From: Paenibacillus_AB hodogayensis
GTDB taxonomy: Bacteria; Bacillota; Bacilli; Paenibacillales; NBRC-103111
Length of the DNA stretch: 64,000 nucleotides
Assembly: GCF_039536325.1 (NCBI RefSeq)
Contig: NZ_BAAAYO010000012.1
Location: 1-64,000 of the forward strand
Direction: 5' to 3'
The translations under genes were made by a program, and so were the position numbers. A model generated the notes under the pieces. That model ran no database searches, was not told the origin of the DNA, and worked only from the letters and a program-made list of their open reading frames with translations. This document shows positions 42,627 through 51,531 of the stretch, one piece after another. Each line of letters opens with the position of its first letter. Position 1 is the first letter of the stretch.

Positions 42627-42664
42627 AATTGTCAACCATTATTATTTTTATACGGTTAACAATT
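42627..42664 (-). promoter_or_regulatory. BirA (biotin repressor) operator upstream of bioD
   Basis: AATTGTCAACC (42627..42637) and GGTTAACAATT (42654..42664) are inverted arms with a 16-base AT-rich spacer, one mismatch from perfect. This is the BirA operator format TTGTTAACC-spacer-GGTTAACAA. The spacer contains a TATAAAAAT-type -10 region on the minus strand, so bound BirA-biotinyl-AMP would cover the promoter. Confidence 0.88.
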
Positions 42665-42840
42665 GGAATAGAACAGATTGTACACGATTTTGGCCGGTTC
42701 GACAATGCACCTGTCCCACTTTTCGTTTATACTTATCCATAAATTGCCTGAACGATCTATTTTCCCAGCGTCGGATCTGCGTCCGTGTTTGCTTCCAGGC
42801 CGGCGCGAAAGGTCTTTCGCCCAAGGAGTGTTTGCCGCCG

Positions 42841-43509
42841 ATGCCTCTATCGTTAGCCCAACAATATATGCTTCTCGCGCTCGATCCCGACGCTCATCAG
42901 CTCGGCCGTCAACCGGCTCCCGTTATGCATCTGTACGCCTGTGCAGCGGGCATTGCCGAACTGCTGCACCAAGGTCGCCTGCGACTGCAGGAAGACGGCT
43001 TGCTGGAGGCTATCGGCGGTCCGCCGCCGCAATCCGCGGGCGGCTCCCTACTGTTGGAGCAGTTGACGGCTTATAAAAGCCCGGCGACGCTCCGCAGATG
43101 GATGCGCGATCTGCATGCCCATCGACGTTACCGGCAGCCTCCGGTCGCGGCCGAGCTTCAGCCGCTGCTTGACAATCGCATGCTGAGCGAAGAACGCAGC
43201 AAGCTGCTGCTCGTCTTCAGCTCCAAGCGCTTGATCCCTCGTCCGGCGGCAGTCGGCGGCATCATCGGGAATATCCGCGAATGCCTGCTGGAGCAGACGC
43301 CCGATGACGTACCGACTGTGCTCCTTGCCATGATACTTGACGCTTCCAAGCTGCTGCGGGCGTATTTTCCGCCTAACGAGCTGGAAGCGATGCGTTCCAG
43401 ACTGCGCTCGCTGCAAGATCGCTCTGGGGATCTACCAGTGGTGTTGCGGCAAACCCGCAGAGCGATCGACGAAATCCACGTCGTGATGGTGACGAGCTCC
43501 ATCGGCTAA
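42841..43509 (+). CDS. GPP34-like (Golgi phosphoprotein 3-type) protein, uncharacterised
   Basis: A helical, Leu-rich protein of 222 residues without membrane segments or signal peptide. The N-terminal part (LSLAQQYMLLALDPDAHQL, AAGIAELLHQGRLRLQEDG) resembles bacterial GPP34-domain proteins, which have an all-helical fold and, in eukaryotes, bind phosphoinositides. The resemblance is by eye and not certain. ATG at 42841 is preferred although AAGGAG is 12 bases away; an in-frame TTG at 42832 is nearer. It is divergent from the biotin operon and shares its intergenic region. Confidence 0.6.
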   Translation: MPLSLAQQYMLLALDPDAHQLGRQPAPVMHLYACAAGIAELLHQGRLRLQEDGLLEAIGGPPPQSAGGSLLLEQLTAYKSPATLRRWMRDLHAHRRYRQPPVAAELQPLLDNRMLSEERSKLLLVFSSKRLIPRPAAVGGIIGNIRECLLEQTPDDVPTVLLAMILDASKLLRAYFPPNELEAMRSRLRSLQDRSGDLPVVLRQTRRAIDEIHVVMVTSSIG

Positions 43510-43604
43510 ACTGCCCGACGTTGTAACAAGAACCGCTTGCCTGTAAGCCCGACGCTAGCAACAAGTTCTTTGTGCCCTCGGCCCGCTCCCTCTATCGTAC
43601 GCAA

Positions 43605-43648
43605 AGAACCTTCAAACCACCGGCAAGTGTGGAATGAAGGTTCTTTTT
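43605..43648 (+). terminator. Terminator between the GPP34-like gene and cheR
   Basis: AGAACCTTCA pairs with TGAAGGTTCT and TTTT follows on the plus strand. An additional AAGTTCTTTG / CAAAGAACC pairing lies just before (43564 onward), so alternative folds exist. Position between convergent genes suggests it may work both ways. Confidence 0.75.
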
Positions 43649-43679
43649 CAATGCGCCTATCAGACTAGCACGGAACGTT

Positions 43680-44561
43680 TTAACGGCTCTCGGCTACTTT
43701 ACGATAAATCTTGGAAACCGGGTCGATCGGCTCGTACCGGCCGGGGTGGCCGACATGTATCAGCGACTCTTTGCTGCCAAGCGCCAGTATGCCCGTCTCG
43801 TGCAGGCTGTCGCCGAACAACCGGTGTACTTGAGCCTGCAGCTCGGGATTAAAATATATGAACACATTTCGGCAAATGATCACATGAAATTCATGAAACG
43901 AGCAGTCGGTCGCCAGATTATGCTGGAAAAACATCGTACTCTCGCGCAAAGACGGATGAAAATACGCATATTCGTGGTCTGTCGTATAGTACGCCGAAAA
44001 CTCCTGGGTGCCTCCGGCAAGCAAATAATTGCGCGTATAGCCCTGCATGCGCGTCAGCGGAAAAGCGCCGGTCCGCGCCTTTTCCAATATACGCTCGTTC
44101 ATGTCGGTCGCGAATATTTGCGTTTTCTCTCCGAGCCCTTCCTCCTGCAGCAAAATGGCCATGGAGTACACTTCCTCCCCTGTCGAGCAGCCGGCATGCC
44201 AGATGCGGATCTCCGACAGCTCTCGCAGAAGGGGTACGACCTTTTGCCGGAAAGCGAAGAAAAACCCGGGGTCGCGAAACATCTCCGTTACATGTATCGA
44301 GAAATCCTCCAGCAGTTTGTTCGCTTCGTAGCGGTCGTGCAGCACCCGGTCCAGCAGCGCCGTAATGGTGGGCAAATTGTCCATTCTGACGCGGTTCATA
44401 ATGCGTCTGCGGATCGACGAACGGACGTAATTGCGGAAGTCGAAGCCGTATACCCGATATAACCCTTCAAGCAGCAGTTCTATCTCCACCAGCTCGACTT
44501 CGCCGCCCCCATCCTGTTCTTCCTCCGAGTCGGTCGTCTGGCTATTCCATCGATCGTCCAT
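43680..44561 (-). CDS. cheR: CheR-type protein-glutamate methyltransferase
   Basis: A 293-residue SAM-dependent methyltransferase. An N-terminal helical domain (about residues 20-90: LLLEGLYRVYGFDFRNYVRSS) precedes the catalytic part, with the SAM motif IWHAGCSTGEEVYSMAILL, IFATDMNERILEKAR and the VIICRNVFIYFNPELQ segment. CheR methylates glutamates of chemoreceptors. Here neither cheB nor a receptor is near; the gene is three bases after a hybrid histidine kinase, so its target may be that sensor's pathway rather than chemotaxis. AAGGTG precedes the ATG. Confidence 0.92.
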   Translation of the reverse strand: MDDRWNSQTTDSEEEQDGGGEVELVEIELLLEGLYRVYGFDFRNYVRSSIRRRIMNRVRMDNLPTITALLDRVLHDRYEANKLLEDFSIHVTEMFRDPGFFFAFRQKVVPLLRELSEIRIWHAGCSTGEEVYSMAILLQEEGLGEKTQIFATDMNERILEKARTGAFPLTRMQGYTRNYLLAGGTQEFSAYYTTDHEYAYFHPSLRESTMFFQHNLATDCSFHEFHVIICRNVFIYFNPELQAQVHRLFGDSLHETGILALGSKESLIHVGHPGRYEPIDPVSKIYRKVAESR

Positions 44562-44564
44562 AAT

Positions 44565-47321
44565 TCACACCTTTGTCAGCCAAACCCGCATCAGCGAGAA
44601 TAGCTGGTGCATGTTCAACGGTTTGCTTATATAATCGGAAGCGCCGGCTTCCAAACATTTCTCACGGTCGAATTTCATCGCCTTGGCCGTCAACGCGATA
44701 ATCGGCAGCGTCTCAAAGCGGGGCATCGTGCGGATTTGCCGCATTGCGGCATAGCCGTCCAACACCGGCATCATGATATCCATCAAGACGAGATCGAAGC
44801 GCTCCTCCGTATCCAGGAGATCGAGACATTCCTGCCCGTTGCCTGCAACCGATACGTCCACGCCGGCTTCCTCCAGCATGCTTTTGAGGGCAAACGTATT
44901 CCGGGTATCGTCATCGACGACCAGCACCCGCTTGCCGGCATAGATCTCCTTGTCGACCGTCTCGGGCACGACAGAGCGGGAGGAACGCTGGGGTTCGCCT
45001 CTTTCCGCAAGCGGCATGCCGAGCCCACCCGTCGAGACGTCTGCGGCCACTTCTTCGCTCGCCTTGAGCAGCTCAAGCGTTTGGCTCTGATTGATGGAAG
45101 GCAAGTACAAAGTAAACGTGCTGCCCGCTCCCTCTTTGCTGCTGACGACGATGGAGCCGCCCAGCAGCCTGGCAAATTCCCGGCATATCGACAGGCCGAG
45201 CCCGGTGCCGCCGTATTTGCGGCTCGTCGTCCCGTCGGCCTGCTGGAACGCCTCGAATATCGCCTCCTGCTTGTTCGCCGGGATGCCGATACCGGTATCG
45301 GCGACGGAAATGGCCAGTACGAAGCTGCCTTCGACCGGCAGTTGGACGCCGATCTTCTGAGGATCGGCCACGCCGACCGCAAGGGTAACGGAGCCGCTCT
45401 CGGTAAATTTGAACGCATTGGACAACAAATTACGCAAAATTTGATGAAGCCGCCGCTCGTCCGTCCAAAAAATCGCCGGCGCATCCGGGTCCAGTCGGAT
45501 AACGAATTCGATCCCCTTCTGCTCGGCTAGCCGCTCAAACTGGTATTTCATAATCGTGGGCAGCTCAGTGACGCTCATCTCTTCGGCAATAATATCGATC
45601 TTCCCGGCCTCTACCTTGGACAGGTCGAGAATGTCGTTGATCAAATTCAGCAGATCGTTGCCCGCCGAATGAATCACTTGCGCATACTGCTTCTCGTCCT
45701 CGGTCAGGTTGGTATTCTCCGACAGCAGCTGCGACAGAATCAGCATGCTGTTAAGCGGCGTCCTCAACTCATGCGACATGTTGGCGAGGAAGTTGGATTT
45801 GTACTGGGAGCTTTGCTCCAACTGCTCGGTGTATTCCTCCAGCTCGACGCGGATCAGCTCCAGTTCCCTGGACTTTTGTTCCGAATGCCGGTTCTGCTCC
45901 TCGAGCTGCTCGTTGGAGACGCGCAGCTCTTCCTGCTGGGTCTGCAGCTCCTCCGCCTGAGTTTGCAGCTCTTCCGTCTGCGTCTGCAACTGCTCGGTCA
46001 TTGCCTGCGACTCGCGCAGCAGCCGCTCGATCTCCATCCGGCTGTCCACGCTGTTGACGGCCGTGCCGAGCGCTTCGAGCGCTTCATCCAGCAGCTGCCG
46101 CTGCAGCGGTGTGAACGCCCCGAGCGTAGCCCACTCGATGACGGCTATGACCTTTCCTTCATATTCGACCGGCGAGATCATAATGCTGGTCGGAGCGCCA
46201 CTGCCTAGGCCCGAAACGACCTTGATATAATCGCCGGGCACCTGCTCGAGGTGAATCGGGCGATTTTCCGCCGCGCATTGTCCCACCAACCCCTCGCCGA
46301 GCCGGAAGGATACTGCGCTGTCCGCATCGCCGATTTCGCCCGATGCCGCGTAGGAAGCCGTCCTGACCAGCTGCTGCTGCCCCGCCCTCCCCTTGCGCAC
46401 ATAGAAGACGCCGTACGAAGCGTCCAGCAGCGGAGCCATTCTCGACAAAAAAGATTGCCCGAGCGCCCGGATATCCTCCTCGCCCTGATACATGCCGACG
46501 ACTTCGGCCAGCCGCGTCTTCAGCCAGTTGCGCTGCTCATGGCTCTCCAGCAGTTGGTTGGTCACGGTGGCGAGAGCGCCGATCTCGTCCCGCGTACGCA
46601 CTTCGATGCGCTGTCCCGCGCTGCCGCCCGAAGCGGCAATCTCCGAGATCGTGAGGACCACCTGCTTGATCGTTCGGACGATCGTGCCGGAGATCATCGT
46701 CGCGAGCGCCGTGGACAGTAAGGCAACCGCCGCCAGTATGGCGTAAAGCGTTATTCTTAACGTTGCATTGCGGTCGTTCATCTGGGCAGCACGCTGGCTC
46801 GTCAAATCGACTTCCGTCTTGCGGAAAGCTTCGAATTGCGTGCGCATCTGGTCCATGTCGGCCTTGCCTGGATCTTTTTTGTAAAACTGCGCGATCGCCT
46901 CGTTCCGGTTTTCCTTCTTCAACGTGATCGCCACATCGCCGGCTACCCGAATCCAATGCTCGATCGTCGCCTTGATCGCCTTCAGGTTGTTTTGCTGGGC
47001 GGGGTTGTCCTGAATCAGGTTGAACAACTGCAAATAGTCTTGCTCCCATTGCTGCTTGCCTTTGTTATAAGGCTCCAGGTACTCCTCGTCGCCTGTAATC
47101 GTAAAACCTCTTTGTCCGGTCTCCATATCGAGCAAATGCTTCTCGATCCGGTTGGTCAAATCGTGTACGGCAATATCGTGATCGATAATATAATTGCGTT
47201 CCAGCTGCATCCTTGTCAGCTGGTTATCCACAAATATTAGAGAGACGATAAAGCATACGATGCTGGCCAAGTACCCTAGCATTATTTTGGTGCGTATGCT
47301 GAATGAAGTGGTGCTTTTCAT
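44565..47321 (-). CDS. Hybrid sensor histidine kinase: CHASE3-HAMP-GAF-HisKA-HATPase-REC
   Basis: A 918-residue membrane kinase. Order: membrane helix (about 13-31), extracytoplasmic CHASE3-like helical bundle (35-185, ETGQRGFTITGDEEYL), second helix (188-210), HAMP (211-265), GAF (290-425), and a coiled coil (430-515) with TEELQTQAEELQTQQEEL heptads. HisKA (SHELRTPLN, phospho-His), HATPase (NLLSNAFKFT, DTGIGIP, GGTGLGLSI) and a C-terminal receiver (VLVVDDDTRN, phospho-Asp in LMDIMMP, Lys in ISKP) complete it. No separate response regulator is adjacent; the co-transcribed cheR follows. The architecture matches CHASE3/GAF hybrid kinases of environmental bacteria. GAAGGCAGGG precedes the ATG. 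Confidence 0.93.
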   Translation of the reverse strand: MKSTTSFSIRTKIMLGYLASIVCFIVSLIFVDNQLTRMQLERNYIIDHDIAVHDLTNRIEKHLLDMETGQRGFTITGDEEYLEPYNKGKQQWEQDYLQLFNLIQDNPAQQNNLKAIKATIEHWIRVAGDVAITLKKENRNEAIAQFYKKDPGKADMDQMRTQFEAFRKTEVDLTSQRAAQMNDRNATLRITLYAILAAVALLSTALATMISGTIVRTIKQVVLTISEIAASGGSAGQRIEVRTRDEIGALATVTNQLLESHEQRNWLKTRLAEVVGMYQGEEDIRALGQSFLSRMAPLLDASYGVFYVRKGRAGQQQLVRTASYAASGEIGDADSAVSFRLGEGLVGQCAAENRPIHLEQVPGDYIKVVSGLGSGAPTSIMISPVEYEGKVIAVIEWATLGAFTPLQRQLLDEALEALGTAVNSVDSRMEIERLLRESQAMTEQLQTQTEELQTQAEELQTQQEELRVSNEQLEEQNRHSEQKSRELELIRVELEEYTEQLEQSSQYKSNFLANMSHELRTPLNSMLILSQLLSENTNLTEDEKQYAQVIHSAGNDLLNLINDILDLSKVEAGKIDIIAEEMSVTELPTIMKYQFERLAEQKGIEFVIRLDPDAPAIFWTDERRLHQILRNLLSNAFKFTESGSVTLAVGVADPQKIGVQLPVEGSFVLAISVADTGIGIPANKQEAIFEAFQQADGTTSRKYGGTGLGLSICREFARLLGGSIVVSSKEGAGSTFTLYLPSINQSQTLELLKASEEVAADVSTGGLGMPLAERGEPQRSSRSVVPETVDKEIYAGKRVLVVDDDTRNTFALKSMLEEAGVDVSVAGNGQECLDLLDTEERFDLVLMDIMMPVLDGYAAMRQIRTMPRFETLPIIALTAKAMKFDREKCLEAGASDYISKPLNMHQLFSLMRVWLTKV

Positions 47322-47458
47322 CGATTAGGCCCTGCCTTCTCTATATTTCGGTCTACTTAAATTATACCTGTATGTACCAAGTTTGTGTAGCAAAACGACA
47401 AAAAAGAGACTTTAGCATCCGTCGATCTCATGTCTCCTACATAAGCAGCGCACCATAA

Positions 47459-47503
47459 CAAAAAGAGCAGGACGGCAGCCGTTAGGCTATCCATCCTGCT
47501 CTT
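47459..47503 (-). terminator. Terminator after the inositol monophosphatase-family gene
   Basis: On the minus strand AAGAGCAGGA pairs with TCCTGCTCTT around a loop that itself holds AGCC/GGCT. TTTTTG follows. It lies about 20 bases past the stop codon. Confidence 0.9.
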
Positions 47504-47522
47504 CGTTTAACTGTTTACACCC

Positions 47523-48383
47523 TCAGAAGCCTGTCGCCTGCGCTCCGGCCAACGTCTCGCGCAGCTCCTCGTGAATCTTTCCGTTTGAGGCGAGCACATG
47601 GCGCACCGCCAACGTATAAGGCTGTCCGGCCGTATCGGTAATCAGACCGCCCGCTTCGCTGACGAGCAGCGCGCCCGCGGCAACGTCCCAGCTGTTCAGC
47701 CCAATCTCCCAGAAACCGCTAAGCCGCCCTACCGCCACGTAAGCCATATGCAGAGCAGCCGAGCCGGCAACCCGAATGTTTCTTACGCGCGGCGCAACCG
47801 CCTGAATGCCCTGGAGATTGAGAGGAAGCGCGTATCCGCTATCCGCCGGAAAGCCTGTCGCAACCAGCGCGTCGGACAGCTTGGCTTCGGCCGATACGTT
47901 CATCCGTTTGCCTTTTACGTACACGCCCTTCCCTTTCTCGGCGACGAACAGCTCGTCCCGACTCGGGTCATAAACGACGCCGACGATCACTTCGCCGCGA
48001 TGGGCGAGCGCAATCGATACCGAGAAGAATGGAAAGCCGTGAACGAAGTTGGTCGTCCCGTCGATCGGATCGACGATCCACAAATATTCCTCGTCCTGCA
48101 TCGCCTTCAAAGCCCGCGCGGAAGCGTCCGCTCCGGGAGCTACGCCTTCCTCGCCCAGAATGGCATGCTGCGGAAAGTGCGTCCGAATCAGGTTGCGGAT
48201 CATCGTCTCGGAACCTTTGTCCACCTCGGTTACCAGATCGTGGGAGGTGCTTTTCTGCGCCAGCGTCGCATGCGAACCGAGCTTCAGCTTGATCCATTCG
48301 CCGGCTTTGGCGGCCGTATTAATGGCAACGGCCGTAAAGCTTTTGCCGCTTACCGTAAAAGGCTGTTGTTCATTACTCAACAA
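47523..48383 (-). CDS. suhB: Inositol monophosphatase-family phosphatase
   Basis: A 286-residue Mg2+-dependent, Li+-sensitive type phosphatase. The metal-binding motifs are all present: LGEEG, DPIDGTTNFVHGFPF and WDVAAGALLVSEAGG. Members hydrolyse inositol phosphates, and some act on fructose bisphosphate, NADP or PAP, so the symbol is a family label only. Translation appears to start at TTG (48383); a GAGTGAT stretch about ten bases upstream is a weak ribosome binding site. It stands alone on the minus strand. Confidence 0.9.
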   Translation of the reverse strand: MLSNEQQPFTVSGKSFTAVAINTAAKAGEWIKLKLGSHATLAQKSTSHDLVTEVDKGSETMIRNLIRTHFPQHAILGEEGVAPGADASARALKAMQDEEYLWIVDPIDGTTNFVHGFPFFSVSIALAHRGEVIVGVVYDPSRDELFVAEKGKGVYVKGKRMNVSAEAKLSDALVATGFPADSGYALPLNLQGIQAVAPRVRNIRVAGSAALHMAYVAVGRLSGFWEIGLNSWDVAAGALLVSEAGGLITDTAGQPYTLAVRHVLASNGKIHEELRETLAGAQATGF

Positions 48384-48547
48384 ATATCACTCATTTCTAT
48401 CCTACGTTCTCTTTTACAGTCGTACGAGATTAGTATATTACTTATACGCTACAATTTCTTCATGGTTTCACCCAAATCCATTAGGCGGTTTCGACAAAAA
48501 TGCGCCGCCCCGTCCGGATCGCCCGCGAACTCACGGCCGGACAAGCC

Positions 48548-49354
48548 TTATCCCGCGATCATCTTGACGGCCAACGCGATAAGCGTCAGGCGCAGCACCC
48601 ATAGCAGAGCGCCGCCGCTCATCTTGCGGACGATCCTCGCGCCGAGCCAGCCGCCGACCCAAGCCCCCGGCGCCAGTGCTATAACGCTGTAAAGATCGAT
48701 TTCCCCATGCCAGCCGTGCGTAATGCTGCCCAGAATGGACGACAGGAAGATGACGAACATCGAGGTGGCCGTCGCCACATGCGGCGGATAACGGAACAGC
48801 AGCACCATGACCGGTACGAACAGAGACCCACCGCCGATGCCAAACAGACCGGATATGAAGCCGACGCCGAAGCCAACGGCCAGCGCGGCCGGGATGTTGT
48901 ACCCGTAGTCGTGCTCTTTCCCATGCGCATCGGTAAACGTCCGCTTGATGCGCCAATCGATGTCCGCCGGCTTCAGCTTGTTGCGGAGCATCAGCAGTAC
49001 AGCCATAAACAGCATAAAAAAGCCGAACGTCAGCTCGAACGGACGCGGAGCGAAGTTGCCGGTCAACGAAGCTCCGATCATGGCTGCCGGACCGCTCGTA
49101 ATAAAATAGACCCAGGCGCTGCGGAAGTCGACTTTTTTCTCCTTCATGAAGGTCAGGGTGGAGGATAAAGCGGTAAAAATAAGCACGGTCAACGAAGTGC
49201 CGACCGCCGTAGCGGTGGAAATATCCCGGTCCAGAAATACCGGGGCGATATACATGAGCGCGGGAACGATAATGATGCCCCCGCCAAGCCCAACAATGCT
49301 GCCGAAGGTGGCGGATATAAGGCCGATAACGAGCAGCAGCAGAAATCCGGTCAA
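48548..49354 (-). CDS. TauE/SafE (TSUP) family sulfite/sulfonate-type permease
   Basis: A 268-residue membrane protein with about eight helices in two homologous halves. Each half begins with the family's glycine-rich motif, GSIVGLGGGIIIVPAL and then GFISGLFGIGGGSLFVPVM. Between them lies a hydrophilic cytoplasmic loop (residues 125-150, ADIDWRIKRTFTDAHGKEHD). TSUP proteins export or import sulfur-containing anions; the substrate cannot be read from the sequence. The start is a TTG at 49354 with GGAGAGG seven bases upstream; a slightly longer overlapping frame at 48531..49361 is spurious. Confidence 0.9.
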   Translation of the reverse strand: MTGFLLLLVIGLISATFGSIVGLGGGIIIVPALMYIAPVFLDRDISTATAVGTSLTVLIFTALSSTLTFMKEKKVDFRSAWVYFITSGPAAMIGASLTGNFAPRPFELTFGFFMLFMAVLLMLRNKLKPADIDWRIKRTFTDAHGKEHDYGYNIPAALAVGFGVGFISGLFGIGGGSLFVPVMVLLFRYPPHVATATSMFVIFLSSILGSITHGWHGEIDLYSVIALAPGAWVGGWLGARIVRKMSGGALLWVLRLTLIALAVKMIAG

Positions 49355-49440
49355 GACCCATCCTCTCCCATCGGGCGTATTTTTTTCCTTGGATCAGTCG
49401 GTTAGAGGCCAGGCCCGGTCAAGAGGGCTCCAGCGGAAGG

Positions 49441-49476
49441 AAAAAGCCGCTCGCCCGGCTTGTCCCGGTAAGCGGC
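49441..49476 (-). terminator. Terminator of fabI
   Basis: On the minus strand GCCGCT pairs with AGCGGC around a CCGGG/CCCGG inner stem, followed by TTTTTCC, 20 bases past the fabI stop. Confidence 0.85.
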
Positions 49477-49494
49477 CTTGCCTTCGTATTCGGT

Positions 49495-50265
49495 TTATAC
49501 TCCAATAATATGATAGCCGTTGTCGACATGAATGACTTCGCCGGTAACCCCGCGAGACAGATGGCTCATCAGGAACATCGCGGTATCGCCGACTTCGGCG
49601 GTTTCCGTCGTACGGCGAAGCGGGGCTTTCTCTTCGACTTGGCGCAGGATCGAATTGAAGTCCTTGATGCCTTTGGCGGCCAGCGTGCGGATCGGCCCGG
49701 CGGAGATGCCGTTGACGCGGATGTTGAATTGGCCCAGATCGTTGGCCAAATAACGGATGCTCGCCTCCAGCGCGGCTTTGGCGACGCCCATAACATTGTA
49801 GTTCTTCATCGCGCGCTCGGCGCCGAGGTACGTCATCGTCATGATGCTGCCGCCCTCGGTCATCAGCGGGTATACGCGTTTGGCTACGGCCGTCAGCGAA
49901 TAGGCGCTAATATCGTGCGCCAGCGCAAAGCCATCGCGGGACGTATCCACATACAGCCCTTCCAGCTCCTCGGTGCGCGCGAAGGCGATGCTGTGTACGA
50001 AGCCGTGCAGAACGCCGAATTCCGTCTTTAGCGCCTCGGCCAACGTATCGATCTCGGCATCGACGGTAACGTTGCACGGCAGGACGACCGAATTCGGGAT
50101 CGTGTCGGCCAGCTTGCGAACGCGTTCCTCTACCCGCTCGTTCTCGTACGTGAACGCCAGACGGGCGCCTTGCCCGGCCAAAGACTGCGCGATCGCCCAG
50201 GCGATGCTGCGGTCATTGGCAACCCCCATGACCAATATATTTTTATTGGCAAGCAATTGACTCAT
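49495..50265 (-). CDS. fabI: Enoyl-[acyl-carrier-protein] reductase (NADH), FabI
   Basis: A 256-residue short-chain dehydrogenase that performs the last reduction of each fatty-acid elongation cycle. The nucleotide loop is MGVANDRSIAWAIAQ, typical of FabI rather than other SDR enzymes. The catalytic pair lies in YNVMGVAKAALEA (Tyr and Lys), and SIAFARTEELEG and AGPIRTLAAKGI are FabI hallmarks; the latter loop contacts triclosan in known structures. ATG at 50265 is chosen, with GAGGGGAA upstream; an earlier in-frame GTG or ATG at 50289 precedes that site. Monocistronic, with its own terminator. Confidence 0.96.
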   Translation of the reverse strand: MSQLLANKNILVMGVANDRSIAWAIAQSLAGQGARLAFTYENERVEERVRKLADTIPNSVVLPCNVTVDAEIDTLAEALKTEFGVLHGFVHSIAFARTEELEGLYVDTSRDGFALAHDISAYSLTAVAKRVYPLMTEGGSIMTMTYLGAERAMKNYNVMGVAKAALEASIRYLANDLGQFNIRVNGISAGPIRTLAAKGIKDFNSILRQVEEKAPLRRTTETAEVGDTAMFLMSHLSRGVTGEVIHVDNGYHIIGV

Positions 50266-50327
50266 CGTTTCGTTTCCCCTCTCAACCATGAAATTATGAA
50301 AACTTATTTTTTCAACAGCGGGTTAAG

Positions 50328-51296
50328 TTAAACCTCGATCCGGAATGACGCCTGACCCGCGAGCACGACGCCGGGCAGCACCGCAATCTCTTCCATCAGC
50401 CGGAGCAAGGCGGAATCCTTCATCTTGGCTTCCAGCATGACGTCGAGCCTCTCGGTACCGGCAGCGGCCGCCTTGCGCAAAAATTCGACCAGCTTGCCCG
50501 CGTTCACGTAATCGGCATGACCGCGCGGGTCCTTGTCGCTTTTCGGGCTGGACATGTGGATTTTGGGCGGAATCTTCTCCCCGGTCCAGGTGACGGCAAT
50601 GCGCGGCCATAACTGCTCGACCGTCTCCATCCCCGGGTTCACGTCGTGGTGATGGATATCGAGCACCATCGGTGTCCCGACCCGCTCGCACAGGTTCAGC
50701 GTCTCCAAGGCCGTGAACGTCTTGTCGTCGTTCTCCAGCGTAAGCCGTCGGCGGATGCCTTCATCCAGTTCGCTGACATGCGCGACGAAGCGTTCTCCGG
50801 CCTGCTCCTTATCGCCGTAAGTGCCGCCTACGTGAATATTGCATTTGGCGCGCTCGTCCAGTCCCATCGCTTCCAGCATCCGCAAATGCCGGCCCAGATC
50901 GTCGATGGAATTGCGCAGCACCGTTTCCCGCGGCGTGCTGAGAACCGTAAAGTGATCGGGATGGAAGCTGACGCGCATGCCGTGCTCCTTGACATAATCG
51001 CCGACGGCGCGAAACGGCTCCGCCAAGGCCGGGAAAGGATCCCATCCTTCCAGCAGCTCGTGCCCGATCAGCGGGATCAGCTTGGAGGAAAACCTATACA
51101 GACGGATATCGTACGCCCGGTTATGCCGGAGCAGCCGGAGCGTATTGTGCAAATTATCCGCAGCGAGCCTCTCCAGCTTGTTGATAGCCGCTTCGCGGTC
51201 GGCGATTTTGGCGAAGTTGGTGGCGGTCATCGTTTTTGAAGGCGAAGCGTTCTCCACCAGCGTCGACATCGCCACATATCCAAGTCTGACGAACAA
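50328..51296 (-). CDS. uvsE: UV DNA damage endonuclease UvsE
   Basis: A 322-residue TIM-barrel nuclease that nicks DNA on the 5' side of pyrimidine dimers and other lesions, an alternative to UvrABC repair. The metal-binding set is visible in order: VSFHPDHF, CNIHVGG, TLENDD, DIHHHD and PKIHMSSPK. The N-terminus RLGYVAMS is characteristic. Start is TTG at 51296, eight bases after AGGAGGG. In spore formers this enzyme supports germinating spores exposed to sunlight. It precedes fabI on the same strand but has a separate ribosome binding site and a 60-base gap. Confidence 0.94.
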   Translation of the reverse strand: MFVRLGYVAMSTLVENASPSKTMTATNFAKIADREAAINKLERLAADNLHNTLRLLRHNRAYDIRLYRFSSKLIPLIGHELLEGWDPFPALAEPFRAVGDYVKEHGMRVSFHPDHFTVLSTPRETVLRNSIDDLGRHLRMLEAMGLDERAKCNIHVGGTYGDKEQAGERFVAHVSELDEGIRRRLTLENDDKTFTALETLNLCERVGTPMVLDIHHHDVNPGMETVEQLWPRIAVTWTGEKIPPKIHMSSPKSDKDPRGHADYVNAGKLVEFLRKAAAAGTERLDVMLEAKMKDSALLRLMEEIAVLPGVVLAGQASFRIEV

Positions 51297-51531
51297 GCCG
51301 GGACCCTCCTATCGGATCGGTGCACGCTGACGCAGTCGCCCTTTAACCGTTAACGGACGGCGGAACATTTGCCGCTAGGTAAGGTTGATATCACATGACG
51401 GCATCGTGCAGTCGTTTTGCCGATAGGGTGCCCGAATGGGTACCGATACATGCTGGTATGGCTGCAGCATTCCGTTTGTCCGCAGCCGTATTTCTTATGT
51501 ATGTTTCAAAAGAGCGCTTCAAGAGCCGCTC

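Noticed and set aside
48531..49361. 276-residue frame overlapping the TauE/SafE gene
   Set aside because: It is a shifted frame of the same strand with no membrane helices and Arg/His-rich composition; the TSUP frame has clear family motifs.
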